NCBI GenBank assembly: GCA_015847255.1
Contig: JADLZK010004681.1
Coordinates: 558,001 to 622,000, forward strand
Direction of reading: 5' to 3'
Length of the DNA stretch: 64,000 nt
Origin: Hyparrhenia diplandra
Lineage: Eukaryota; Streptophyta; Magnoliopsida; Poales; Poaceae
Part shown: one piece after another, positions 10,660-21,768 of the stretch
Position numbering within the stretch: position 1 is the stretch's first letter
How the letters are laid out: each line of letters opens with the position of its first letter
Translations under genes and position numbers: made by a program
Notes under the pieces: model-generated
The model's database searches: none
Seen by the model: the letters and a program-made list of their open reading frames with translations, nothing else
What the model was told of the DNA's origin: nothing

Positions 10660-10852
10660 CCTTCCACAAGATCCGGCAGATATTCATCATCACAGTGCCA
10701 TTTGGAGACTTCACACTATCCAGCGGCGCGATCCAAGGCGACGAGCTTCATGGTCATCTCCACACGGACGCCACGGCAACGCCAGTCCTTGTCACAGGCG
10801 TTCTCCAGGCCGACGCGGCGCCAAAGAGAGGGTTCCCCTCAAGCGCGACAAT
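10660..10852 (-). pseudogene. Truncated F-box exon 1 (partial paralog of copy B)
   Basis: The sequence matches the 3' part of copy B exon 1 (about 4449-4622), including the post-F-box region and the splice donor (GG|GTACTG near 10658). It stops abruptly at 10852, where sequence switches to the inverted 3'-flank repeat. The F-box core is therefore deleted and this copy cannot encode a functional protein. Confidence 0.75.
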
Positions 10853-11720
10853 TAAAGTATAATTGATGTAGTTTCCCCAAAATTAAAGTGTATATATACA
10901 AGCAATTATTTTCCTGATCTAGTAGGCAATTAAGGTGCTGATTTGGTTTTGAAACAGAGCTGTTGTTCGATCACCTAGTTTATTTTGTAGAAGGGCCATC
11001 GAAGCATCTTTCCTAGCCGGTCAATGAGAGGAACAACAATGGCTTTACGTCGCCAAACTTGTTAACATACCATCTTTTTTTAGGTCAACTACGGGAGAGA
11101 TCTAATTAAACGATCTCCACCTGCTTTTTCATTTCACAGATTTCGGTAAGCGGGTGGGTGAAAAGGGTGCAAGCCACCAAAAACATAGTTTGTCACATCA
11201 ATAGAAGGGGAGGGAGATAAATTACAACATCACAAAACAACAACACCATACAACAGCGGTAATCCTAGACTAAGCTGAAAGTCGCCAATCAAACATCGAT
11301 TTGTGCCACCGCCCGAACAGCATACTCGCCGGTTTCACCGTGGCCCTTGTGCCTTGCACCGCTCCTCGTAGCTACGCCGCTCCGCTGCCGCTCTCCCTCT
11401 TAGGAACGGAAATAGAAAGACCATCAGTGGAGAGGGGACTAAAAGTGGTGACGAACCCGCAAACTCAAGATCACCGAGACACGGCGACCTCCCTTTAAGC
11501 TCATGGGGACATCCTCTAACATGGCATTATTGACATAATACAAGGTCACTCATCCTCAAATAACGTTGTTTTTTAAAGGTGCCCAAATATAACTTGAAAG
11601 ATGATACGACTAACTAGACATATTCCATATATTACGACAGAAATGAAATATCAGAACATATCTTGAAAAAACTACAGGATCTCTATGAAACCAAGGCTGC
11701 CGATTCAAGCACTCTGCTTC
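10853..11720 (-). repeat. Family 3' flank, inverted relative to 5265-5690, split by a retroposon
   Basis: Bases 10853-11061 and 11528-11720 are reverse complements of about 5500-5690 and 5265-5480. The interruption at 11074-11515 is a LINE-like insertion. Together with 5265-5690 this forms inverted repeats about 5-6 kb apart. Confidence 0.8.
11074..11515 (-). mobile_element. LINE-like (non-LTR) retroposon insertion, 5' truncated
   Basis: The insertion begins with a short poly(T) (an A-tail on the minus strand) at about 11074-11081 and is flanked by the imperfect 12-bp duplication TTAACATACCAT (11062-11073) and CTAACATGGCAT (11516-11527). The uninterrupted paralog at about 5500 lacks it. A 442-bp insertion with tail and 12-bp duplication fits target-primed reverse transcription. 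No ORF is recognisable. Confidence 0.6.
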
Positions 11721-12056
11721 TAAAAGTAAGTTTTATCTATTTTTAGAGCTTAACAGGAACGAACATTTCAGTATTGGATCGGAAAGTACTTCCGACATCA
11801 ATGGTTTCTATCACACGTTGTAATATCAAAACTATAATAGAACTGCAGCTTAAGCACCTTTGTGCTGTGTATGCGAATTGCGTCCACAAGTTTTCAAGCC
11901 ATATATGACTGCATCTACAACCACATTAAAAACTGAAAGTACTTTGAGAAATATTGTAGCATTAATGACCACAACTGACGACATACATTGCAAACGGATT
12001 CAGTGGTTCTTTAGATTGCACTTAAGATTTGCCCAACCTAGTGTAGATTGCCCAAA
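11721..12056 (-). other. 3' flank of F-box copy C
   Basis: The left part is similar to the 3' flank of copy A (about 700-1150, including AACATTTCAG and GACGACATACATTGCAAACG). It is non-coding. Confidence 0.5.
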
Positions 12057-12496
12057 CTACAGCAAAAAGTAGTGGTCCAAGTTGTTTTTGGAGCCTGTAA
12101 AGTCCAAAACGAACATGGAGGGACTCAAAGATTCATCATCATATTCATCAATGCCCCATTCATAACCCTCATCATTGTAATATTCTTCGGGAAAGCCATC
12201 TTGAACTGGAAGGGTCAGGTTCTTCACTTTGGCACATTTTGCCCTTAGCTCTGCGTCCATCTCACCATCAAAATAACCCGTAATGTAGAGAGATTCAAGT
12301 ACAGGGCAGTGATCCAGTATGTCTGACAATCCTTCAACAGTGAGGTCACAGTCCAACAGTTCTAAGGAGAGTAGCTCACACATAGTTGTAGATATCCCTT
12401 TGATCTTTTCCCTGAAGATCCCATCATCGGCATAATAATTTTCATCAATACTGAACCTGACTTTGAGTTTCCTAAGAAGGGGGCAAGCTTGGCACA

Positions 12497-12570
12497 CAGA
12501 TTTAAGAAAATTCTTTTTTTTCGGCAACCGGGGAATATAATTATAGCCCATTTCAGATTCAAGCAAATTC
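12497..12570. repeat. In-frame 57-bp insertion flanked by 17-bp direct repeats within an LRR
   Basis: CAGATTTAAGAAAATTC (12497-12513) and CAGATTCAAGCAAATTC (12554-12570) flank about 40 bp absent from copy A. The net gain is 57 bp, 19 codons, so the frame is kept. It looks like an insertion with target duplication or a templated-repair insert. Confidence 0.7.
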
Positions 12571-12761
12571 TCATTGTCAGTGTCAAGCAACGCGGGAGAT
12601 ATTTCAAGATCCTCGAGGAGAGGGAGATTCTTGAGCACTACAGCAAGAACTTGGTTGGGTCCATCAAAACATGAGAAATGGAGTGATTTCAAAGAGGGTG
12701 CTCTGTAATAAGGAATAATGCCATAAATTAGACAACCTTTATATAGTCAACTAAATATGAC

Positions 12762-12903
12762 AGTATTAAGAGTAGTAACTTAACACTGAGTTCACCACAA
12801 GAATAACATATATAAACTACTGAGTATATCTAAGTATTAAGAGTAGTAACTTAACACTGAGTTCACCACAAGAATAACATATATAAACTACTGAGTATAT
12901 CTA
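12762..12903. repeat. 71-bp tandem duplication in the copy C intron
   Basis: Two essentially identical copies, 12762-12832 and 12833-12903, each containing AGTAGTAACTTAACACTGAG. It looks recent, because the copies have hardly diverged. Confidence 0.9.
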
Positions 12904-13878
12904 ATCCTGTAGGTTTGGTCTAGGAGAGATCCTGTAGGTTTTTTCAACACACTACAAGAGATGATAATAATATGACACTCATGTATAACTTAAGTGTAAT
13001 ATGAGTATATCTAATCTTAACAACAATATAATACACCAGTTACAGTTAGGCTCAAACATCATGGATATTGTTACTTTCAGGAGACCATAGCATCAGCGTA
13101 AACTCGATAGAACTGTAAACCATCTACCACTACTACAATGAAACAGCCTGATCTGCCCCCAGAAATGTATCCAAAACATAGTGTAATCTACAAATTACAG
13201 AACAGTATCATGCCGTGTTTTTCATCGATTGGCAGTCATAGTAAGATACATAACTCAGCAGTAAAACTGACCAACATCATATATGCAAATAATCATCTCT
13301 TAATCATATACCAGATTCGCCCTTTAAACTGAACATTTATCAATGTTTAGAAGCACAAGCAGGACTAATCCAGATTTCATCACATACAAATATACTCCAT
13401 TTCATATGATCAATTAAATAAAGAAATTTCAAAACTTTTAAGTGCTATTAATTTACTGGAAAAATGCATGGAAATGACTCAAAGAGTCAAGAAAGCAGAC
13501 GAGATACCTTTCCACCAAAAGGGCAGCAGCAGCATGTCATCGCCGCTGGATGCCGTGAAGGCTTCGCACTGCCCAGCGCCACGGTCGAGCGCTGCACGCG
13601 CCATCGCACGCCCGACGGGGACAATGTCGAAACGGTGCCCATGTCGATGCGGCGCCACAGCAGGGCTCATCGACGGCGACGCGCCGCCACGTCGTGCACA
13701 CGAGCTCCGCGCCCTGCATGATATCGCAGGGCCCAAGCTTGAGGAAGACGGTCAACAGGATGTCCTGAGGCAGCGCCGCCCAGTCCCTCGGCTCACTTGG
13801 CGCTGATGAAGACGAGGGACGTTCCGCTCTGCGGCGGCCGCCACCGCGTTGGCGCCGGCGTCGGCGGGAGTACGGCAT

Positions 13879-14135
13879 AGCTGCGGTCTGATGAAAACGT
13901 TGGTGTGTGCTCTGAACAATTTCGCTGCCGCCTGCGGTTCCACTTTATTGACGCTTGAGCTGCGTGCATTGATGATGCACAGATGCAGAACACGAAGGGT
14001 CCTGTAGTTGAATTTCTTAGACCGACCTCTAGCATTCTACAGCACATCGAAATTTGCAGCGGATTTATCATTAATGCACAAATGCATTCTAGTAGTTCGT
14101 TGCTGGCGTACAGATCTGTGCATGATAGAGTTATA
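13879..14135 (-). other. 5' flank of F-box copy C
   Basis: Short upstream region, ending at the Stowaway MITE. No confident TATA box. No gene. Confidence 0.35.
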
Positions 14136-14626
14136 CTCCCTCCATATTGAAAAAGGAAGTCCTTTAGGCCGTCTCCAATGGTTAGCTATTTGGCTATCTA
14201 GATGTGACGTGGCAGGGAAAAAGTAAAGAGAGAGTAGTCACTAGCTACATGCAAATAGCTAGACTATTTCACGTAGTCCAAGAACATGTGAGATGAGCAT
14301 GTGGGTCCAAGAATATAAAATAGTCTTTGTTGTTGTCTCTCACCTCCACGTCGCCGACTACGTAGATAGTACTAGCTATTACCATTGCGGACGCCCTTAG
14401 GACATCGACACGGTCTCCAAAGTGCAACTTTGACTTATCTTTTCTATCAAAATATTTATTAAAAAATTATATATGTATACTTTTATGAAAGTATTTTTCA
14501 AGACAAATCTATTGATATGATTTTCACATTTCAAAACTCAACGACTTAAAAGTTATTAATGATTTATGTTCCCAATGTTTGACCGAAGCCTTTTTCAAAT
14601 GGACTTCCTTTTCAATATGGAGGGAG
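14136..14626. mobile_element. Stowaway-type MITE (outer), interrupted by a Tourist MITE
   Basis: TIRs of about 30 bp: CTCCCTCCATATTGAAAAAG at 14136 and its complement ending at 14626, with TA at 14134-14135 and 14627-14628. The interior GACAAATCTATTGATATG and ATATGTATACTTTTAT resembles the element at 31193-31456, so both belong to one family. Confidence 0.85.
14167..14396. mobile_element. Tourist-type MITE (PIF/Harbinger-like), nested
   Basis: A 230-bp element with inverted ends GGCCGTCTCCAATGG and CCATTGCGGACGCCC, and a TTA target duplication at 14164-14166 and 14397-14399. It lies inside the Stowaway MITE and is therefore the younger insertion. Confidence 0.8.
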
Positions 14627-14642
14627 TATATTGGTCATCATG

Positions 14643-16047
14643 TTTTTTAGATAATGGAATTAAAATTCCGGCATACGTGGTAACGCACACGACTTAAAAG
14701 CCTCTGCGTGACCACACGCAGACCAAACTTATTACAAAAGCTAAGAATAAAAAAACTTTAGTACATGAAGATATATGTACCAAAGATCTACTACATCCAA
14801 AAAAGAATTGAGTTTACTACTCAAGATAGTGCTAAAGATATCGATGTCGTTTCATGGCAGTCTATTGAATCAACCACCACGCCTTGAACATCGTGCACCA
14901 AAATAAACTTGAAAGAAACTCATTGGATGTAGATCGCCCCCACTAAAGGCGGGCAAATCGCCCACGCTTGAAATCGTGTGCCCTCACCGTTGCTCCGCCA
15001 CCTTGAACGATCCGCCGACTCTATGCCTTGCCGGTCGCCGAGGTGCATCCATCCGCTCGAAAGAGAGGCCGTTGCTCACAATTAGAATGCATGAGGAACG
15101 GCTGCCATCATCGAGGCGGCGAAGAAGGGTAGTCGCCATCGGATCAGCCGACCCCTTCCACTCCTCCTTGATCTCCTTGTGCACAAACGACGCACTAGGT
15201 CATTCGACCCTGCCATGCTTCGACGAACAAAAACTATCGGTTTTGCATGTCGAAAAGAGCTAGTGCCCACGGCAACAAACACCATGGATGGCCGCCGGGC
15301 TGCGGTCCTTGACAAACGGGAGATGACGCGCGATCGGCTGCGCGCTATCGTCGACCGGGCGGCACGCGTCGCGAGAAGCGATCGATGGCGATGGGGTGGT
15401 CGACGCCATCCATAACGACGCCGGCGAAGCCGGACGGCGTGGGCGTACCCAGCGCGCCGCCGCGTCTTGATCCGACCCGTTACGCGGCGCCACGGCCGAG
15501 CGGCCGTGGACTCGGCGGCGTGGATGCCGTCCTCGGGCGCTGGATGCGAGGAGACCCGACCGCGCGCCGCGCCGTGGGATCGAGGACACCGATCACGTCT
15601 TCCGCCGCGCGTTTCGCACGCGGACGCCCGGCGGCATGAGTCGTCGTCACCGCCGTCGGAGCACCTCGCATGGGTTGGAGTTGGCCCACCACATGGAGCG
15701 GGCCGTCGACGCCGCCGATGCGGATGCGCGGCGCGAGGAGAGCGAGAAGAGCAGCCATAGATAGGGGCTCCGTGGGTCCCACTCGAACGGCTCCTCGGGC
15801 GCCAATCGTGCCACGGATGCGAGCGATATCACGGAAGTTGTCCGATTCGCGCGTCCGTGGACGCGGGGCGTCGTGGAGCTGCGGCTCGGCGGCGACACGC
15901 GCGAGCCGGGGAGTTAGGTGGGGACGAGGGGGGACGTTGAGTGGGTGGCCGGCGGCGCCGTATTGGCTTCCGGTGGGCGGGGCATCGCCTCGGGTCGCCC
16001 GGGTCATGGATCCGATTTTCTTGGACGGTCCCCCCTTGGTCGTCATG
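14643..16047 (-). mobile_element. GC-rich retroposon-like repeat, copy 1
   Basis: The segment starts with a T run followed by AGATAATGGAATTAAAATTCCGG, the same start as copy 2 at about 17127, and shares further blocks with it (ACCAAACTTATTACAAAA, CTTTAGTACATGAAGATAT, CCGCCGACTCTATG). A T-run start suggests a minus-strand poly(A) retroposon. A possible 12-bp target duplication, TTGGTCATCATG (14631-14642) and TTGGTCGTCATG (about 16036-16047), would define it. The many GC-driven ORFs (15.0-16.1 kb, both strands) show no family I recognise. Confidence 0.45.
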
Positions 16048-17125
16048 TTTGGCACGCATCCGTATAGCACTAGCTCTTTTGCTGCAGCCCACGGCTGAGT
16101 CCAAACCGGCAGTTTCACAAGCTTCTTAGTTCATTTTTTCAAAGAATTGAAAGAAAAGATAAAAACAGGTTAGTGCGACAAAAAAATATTCAGCTTCGGA
16201 ACATCCTACGGAAAGATCCGTCGGGAGAACGCACGCGAATGATCTCCCTAGGCCAAAGCAAGGCCGCCTAGGATCGTTGATAATCTTGCCGGGAGAAGAC
16301 CCAACAGTAGTGTAGAGGGGTTGGAGAAAAGAAAAATAGGGTAAAACAGTTTGTAGATTTATCTATGATCGATTGGATGTAGATGAGATCAAATCGGCTA
16401 TGAACCTCTTACTCCCAAAGGGGATAAGAGTATTATATAGAGGGGGTGGTCTTATCCCCTTAGAAAACCACATTAGATACCTTTCCAATCGTCAAATCTT
16501 TCCAAAAACCGAATAGAAACGAGACCGGTTCAGAATGGGCATAGCCCGATATAGCACCGAACGCCCGGATCGGGCGCGGATGCGATCCATAGAGGACTGC
16601 AATTTGAGGCACCGCCGGTGACACCGCGCCGGCGCGCGCGGGCCAACATCGGCGCGACATCGGCGCGGTCTAGAAAGACCACAACCAGGGGGCACCGCCG
16701 GACGCTCAGGGGATGTCGCGCGGAACGCACCTCAGCCAAGCCCTGGCGTCCGGCGCGTGTTTCTCGCGGTCCGCTGCCTTCTTCGCCCGAATTTCTTGAT
16801 CTTTGAGCTTTGCCATCGCACTGCAAGCATGTCCGTGGCCTCTTTGACACGTAAGTTACCAAAAATAACACGGGATATTCTTGGGTGTCAACAGTAGCAT
16901 TGCTTAGATGTTCAGTGTTCTTTGTTGTGTTGTGTTTACCTTTTCCGTTTAGGATTCTTGGGTTCATCTTGTGCAAATTGTCTATAAAAGATTGGTAGCT
17001 CTGCTGTACAAAAAATTCATGCTTGCTAAACGGCTCTCCCAACCTCAAGGATCTCATAATCATTGTAAGCCACAAACAACTAATGCTTAACTATTTTCAT
17101 TAAATAATCGCTGAAATGTTTCTCT
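16048..17125. other. Unassigned intergenic sequence
   Basis: No gene is supported. Bases 16200-16480 carry short inverted stretches (AAAGGGGATAAGAG / CTTATCCCCTT) and look like a transposon remnant. GC-rich ORFs on both strands at 16460-16810 are compositional. Confidence 0.35.
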
Positions 17126-17710
17126 TTTTTTAGATAACGGAATTACATTCCGGCCTCTTGATAGCATACACACGACCAAAGCCTCTGCGTTACCACACAC
17201 AACCAAACTTATTACAAAATCTAAGAACAAAAAGAAACTTTAGTACATGAAGATATGTGTACTAAAGATCAACCGACATTCATCGTGCCCAAGAATTGAG
17301 ATCCATTGACACCCCACCTCAGCGCGCCCGACGAGAAGGCAAAGTGATGTCGCCAACCAGACATCCCCCACCGCAGCTGGGAAACCGGCCCACGCTTGAT
17401 CCAAAAACCAGAATGTGGATCGGGTCCGGCGATTGATATGTCGCCGACTCTATGTGATACCGGGTCGCCAGGGTGCATCGCAACGCCGAATGGTCGCCAT
17501 TGGAGAAGCAAAAGTCCTCGGTGGAAGAGAGGTAGTTGCTCTTTGTTAGAATGTGTGAGCATCGGCCGCCGCCGTCGTGTCGGCGAAGGCGGGAAGTCGA
17601 TTAATTGGATCTGCGACCCATCCTCTCCTCTTCGACCTCCATCTTGGGCACCGCCACCCGTAGCTTACGCGTGGTGGTGTGAGTCTTTGCCGCCGCCGAC
17701 ATCCGAAAGG
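17126..17710 (-). mobile_element. GC-rich retroposon-like repeat, copy 2 (truncated)
   Basis: The segment starts with the T run and AGATAACGGAATTACATTCC and follows copy 1 through the CCGCCGACTCTATG-like and GAAAGAGAGG-like blocks to about 17600. Its far end is lost at the LTR beginning near 17711. Confidence 0.45.
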
Positions 17711-17960
17711 TCCCTTGTGGTTTTGATAATTGAGTGACAACATTAGGTGGACTAATAATGTGTGATTGAGATAATACGGGAGATTAGTTCACATGTGATG
17801 ACGCAATGAAGGAGCTTTATTGCATATGAGACATGACATGGAGTCATGTGACCAAGGTGGTGAAGATTAGGTCAAGGCTTGGCTTGATGAACCGGTTGCA
17901 AGTGTGAAGGGCAAGTCGAGGCTTTGAAGTCATGGACCGCGAGGCGGTTGTTGCATTTCT

Positions 17961-19640
17961 TAAGCGCAATCACTAGAAACAGGTTTAGAACCCATCTCTA
18001 ATAACGGCGCCAGAAATGCGCCGTTGACATTCCTAAGTGAAACCACCGTGTCGGTGATAACACTAGGTACATCAACGGTGATAGATCTTGCCAATTAAGA
18101 TATTCATCCGCAAGCGCACGGATCTATCATTGTAGCATTTCACCCGAGATATTCGAGGTATCGTTATTTATATTTTCCCCAAAGGAAGGCATGGTGGAAA
18201 AGGATCTAATAGAGACATGAACAGGGATAACATGACTATGTAATGGACCAATGCTCATAACGAGGGATATAAAGGAACAATAAAGGGATAACTTGACACA
18301 CTCACTCAAGCCAAACTCAAGGATAAAGATAAATAAGAAATAAAAAGAAAGACCTAAGTGGAGCATCTGATTCTAGTCATGGCTGTGCATAGAACCAGTT
18401 GATAGTCAGGCAACACGCATGAGCAGGAGGTCGGAGCTGAGAATGAAATGGACAGGGAGACCTCCCGGTGCATCCGCCCAATGGAAGGCATTTACGAACT
18501 CCTACAAGACACACCGAACGGGGGGATTTCAAGGGACGGTCAAGGCTTGTCACGACCAAGCCGCCTACCCCCTCGGCCGTGGCATGCACTCATATTCGAA
18601 GGATACGGCATCCAGGACACCACGTCGCATACTAGGACACTCATGTCCCCCATGGCCCCCACCCTACGGATGGACGGAATAGAACACGAGAAAGCCCGAA
18701 GGACACAACGAACTGCCATTCAGCACAATCCCGACACTACCCAATTATATTGCATGAATGGTTTAAGCATAAAGTTCTATATGACGATATCACAACATAG
18801 AAACTATAGACTAGTTCATGTGTCATGATCATGTCAAGAACAACATGTTAGATCATAAGATAAATCATGAGGCATAGAAATAACATGAAGACTCTAATCC
18901 TAATGCACAACCAAGATAAGATAAGAGCAAGGCTTTGGAAGAATACCATAGAAAGATTTATTCCCGAATCCATCTTCCAAGGAGCCAAGCCCTCCTTGGT
19001 AGCTTTGCCTAGCTCCACATCCTAAACTACTAATCCTACTAGGAGGGAGGAAGAAGAAGAAGAGTAGAGAGGGAGAGTGACTCTTGTTGTGAGGTGTGTG
19101 TGTTACAATGGTGGGGAGATGGCCTCCTTTTATAGGTAGAGGAGAGGGGGCTCATTGGAAAATGTCCCTCCCCATATGGAAGGAGCCAAAACCGACACAG
19201 GAATACCTTCCTAGTTTGCTAAACCGACCAACCAACGTCGGCAACGCCCGGTTTTGGAAGGTAACAAACCGCCTCGCCAAACACGGGCTGAACAGCCTCG
19301 GGATGGGGTGCGGCGCGCAGGTGTGGTGCTTGCGCACTGTCGGGCTTTCGGTTCGGGCCGAGCCTAGGCGGCTGGCGTGTTTGGGCTTGAAAAGTTGTGT
19401 GGCGATGTTTGCTCGGCCCGGTTCTGCGTGTTTGGTCCATTTCTCCCTTGGGCTTGATGTTCTCCGGGAATGCGCTTTCGGGGAGGCGCCTTTTGGTGTA
19501 TTTTCCACATGTTTCTTATATAAATCTGCACAATAATAATTTGGACACTACAAGTGGAAATATGTCAATAATAAATGTATATGTGTGTAGTAAGGTATAG
19601 TTTCACCCCCTTATTGGTAGAATGTTGGCGTTAAAAATAT
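17961..19640. mobile_element. Repeat sequences inserted in the large LTR (CACTA-like start, Gypsy-like LTR piece)
   Basis: Bases 17968-17990 read CACTAGAAACAGGTTTAG followed by an inverted GGCGCC-type motif, like a CACTA end. From about 18056 (TGATAACACTAGG) to about 19540 the sequence has the look of a Gypsy-type LTR, with CCGCAAGCGCACGGATCTA and AGCATTTCACCC. No coding domain and no clean duplications were found. Boundaries are approximate. Confidence 0.35.
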
Positions 19641-20654
19641 GTCGTTGGTGACCGTCAACGGGTGAAGCTTTAGGCAAGACTTGGCGCCCGATGGCCGATG
19701 CAACGGTGAAGAGCAAGTGGGGTCAAGATCGATGGACCAATAGTGTCACGTGATGATATGAAGTGGATCATATCATTTGGTGATCGTGTTGGTGCATGTG
19801 TTGCATCGGCACTTGGAGATGGAGCGGAATGGAAATGCGCAAGGCAAAGGTATAACCTATAGGGCATTTTATTTCGCCGGTCATGAGGAGCTTAGAGAAG
19901 TTTATGACTGGGTTTAGGATAGATGGCCGTACTATCAAGAGGGGCAAACTTGTTTGCATATCGGTCATCTAGTGCTACTTGTGCGATCTAACTTTGCGAT
20001 GTGTTAGGATCGAGTGGTGTGGTGAGATCAGAGAAAATTCCTTTGAAAATGATTGTAAAAATGCTAACACACTTGCACATGGTGATGTACACTCGGTGGT
20101 GTTGGCACATTTGCAAAGGAGAAGTTGTTTCGGTGTTTCTCGGACACTAGGACTGACTTTGGAGTTGAATACTGCTTTGATCCATTGAGCTTTGGATCAA
20201 GTAACCATTTGGGTTGTGTAGCCCTCTCAGTTAGCTTTTCATAGAGTCCAAGATCATCGAAAATGGAGTTCGGATGAAAGAGTTATGGACGTTTGATCGG
20301 GCGTTGGTCGGCCGTTTTCGTGGCGGACCAGACCCGAGACTAGCGTAGGGACGCGTCAGCGGAGCGCTGGCGCGTCCGGCTGTTTGGGGCTGTTTTGTAC
20401 AGCGCTGGCGCGTCGGCGCTGTAGAAAATGCGTCCGGCGGGTCGATTGGTTTACACCCTCTGACGGACCGCGTCGGCTGCTGCGCTGGCTGCGTTTGGCG
20501 CTGCGCCTCAGCGTCGGCGCTGTTGAAAAGTTGCCAACGGCTAGTTGCTCGGGGGCTGTTTTGTACAGCGCCTAGCGGCGTCCGGCGATGGCGCTGGCGC
20601 GTCCGGCGCAGTGCAAAAAGTGAGGTTTCGTCCCCCAACGGCTAGTTTCTCGGT

Positions 20655-20672
20655 TTGGGCTATTTATACACC
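20655..20672 (+). promoter_or_regulatory. Putative TATA region of the large LTR
   Basis: CTATTTATACACC lies after the repeated CCAACGGCTAGT motif, the position expected for an LTR promoter. It may no longer function in a solo LTR. Confidence 0.4.
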
Positions 20673-21768
20673 ACATACCTGACTTGTTTCAGTGCTGTGC
20701 ACACTTGGGCCTTGGTGGCTTGTGTTGTGGTGCTTGAGAGACCTCCACTCACTTGTGATTGATTGTGTTCATCCAAATCAAAGTGAGGAGTGATTCTAGT
20801 GCATTCGCGTTGAGAGATCGTATTTGTGGCACTAGGTGATCGTGTTGCAAGCGGTGTGCTTGTTTCTCTTGGAGGTTGCCACCTCCTAGACGGCTTGGTG
20901 GCAAGAGACTTCGTGAAGCACGCAACGGAGATTGTGCGGTGCTCGAAGGAGGATTTGTGAGAGGTTCGTGCTCACCTCGCGGGGGATCGTGAAGAGCGAC
21001 ACTACTAGGCGTGTCGGTGAGTACCTCCCTTGTGCGTGTGGTGTCTTGCGGTGCCTTGAGAGGCTCACTTGATAGTGGTGTCTTGCGGTGCCTTTAGCTA
21101 TGGGCGTGCCTTGAGGGGCAAGTGATTGGAGAATCACACCGAAGAACCATCTAGATGAAACACCAAAGGAACCACCCAAGGTTTTGGTCGACACAACGAG
21201 GAGTAGGGGGAAGTTGACAAGCTTCCCGATACCTCGGTAAAAAATCACCGGTGTCAACTTGTCTACTCTTCTCGGTGGTTTGCATTCTCCAAATCACAAG
21301 CTTTGTATTTACATTTATATATACCTTGTGCTTGTGCTTGTGGAGTAGCTCTTGCAATTACTAGCTTGTGTAGCTTGTTAGTTGCTTTGCTTAGTTTGTG
21401 TAGCTAAGTAATTTGAGCCTTTGGGTTAGGCGTGTGTCGCCTTGTCCTTAGTGCATCTAGTGAGCTTAGGATTGGCTTTGTGCTTTTGCTCATTAGAATT
21501 GTGTAGGAGCTCACCCTAGTTTGAAGTACTAGTGCATAGGTTTGTGTGACCTTTCAATAGAAACGGTTAGGAGCTCAAGCTAGGCCTATCACCTCATTTG
21601 CTTTGTGTAGGATCTTTTGTGAGGTGATTTAGAGTCTTAGCTAGAGGGGTGAAGTCTTAGCTAAACGAATAGTTTCATTTCCGCATTATATTTGTTTAGC
21701 CGGCGCAATGAGTTTTAGTAAGGACTATTCACCCCCCCCCCCCTCTAGTCCCCATCTCGACACTACAA

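Larger units (their letters stand above)
12057..13878 (-). pseudogene. F-box/LRR gene copy C, LRR exon open, F-box exon frameshifted
   Basis: Exon 2 (12702-12057), after a TTACAG acceptor, is open throughout. It encodes APSLKSLHFSCFDGPNQVL, several LRRs (LRKLKVRF, LSLELLDCDLTVEGL, CPVLESLYITG) and an acidic Tyr-rich tail. An extra 19 codons relative to copy A come from the insertion at 12497-12570. Exon 1 (13878-13508) holds a recognisable F-box (RDWAALPQDILLTVFLKLG to VDEP), but the following LWRRIDMG and RFDIVPVGRAMARA segments lie in other frames, as does the terminal LVER before the donor GGAAAG|GTATCT, so two or more indels disrupt it. Intron 12703-13507 contains a 71-bp tandem duplication. 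The family role is an SCF substrate receptor. Decay or assembly error cannot be separated here. Confidence 0.75.
17711..21768 (+). mobile_element. Large SIRE/Maximus-like LTR, interrupted (solo LTR or fragment)
   Basis: The left block (17711-17960) begins CCTTGTGGTTTTGATAATTG and the right block (about 19640-21768) ends CCCCTCTAG, then CCATCTCGACACTACA, typical of the borders of large grass Copia LTRs. A promoter-like CTATTTATACACC lies near 20660. GCTGGCGCGTCCGGC-type repeats occupy 20350-20610. No internal domain or second LTR is present, and the usual primer-binding sequence does not follow the right end, so it is probably a solo or truncated LTR. Bases about 17960-19640 are later insertions. 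Family assignment rests on resemblance, not on a search. Confidence 0.5.

Noticed and set aside
15480..16118. 212-codon minus-strand ORF and opposing plus-strand ORFs
   Set aside because: GC-rich repeat sequence open on both strands, with no recognisable domain or motif.
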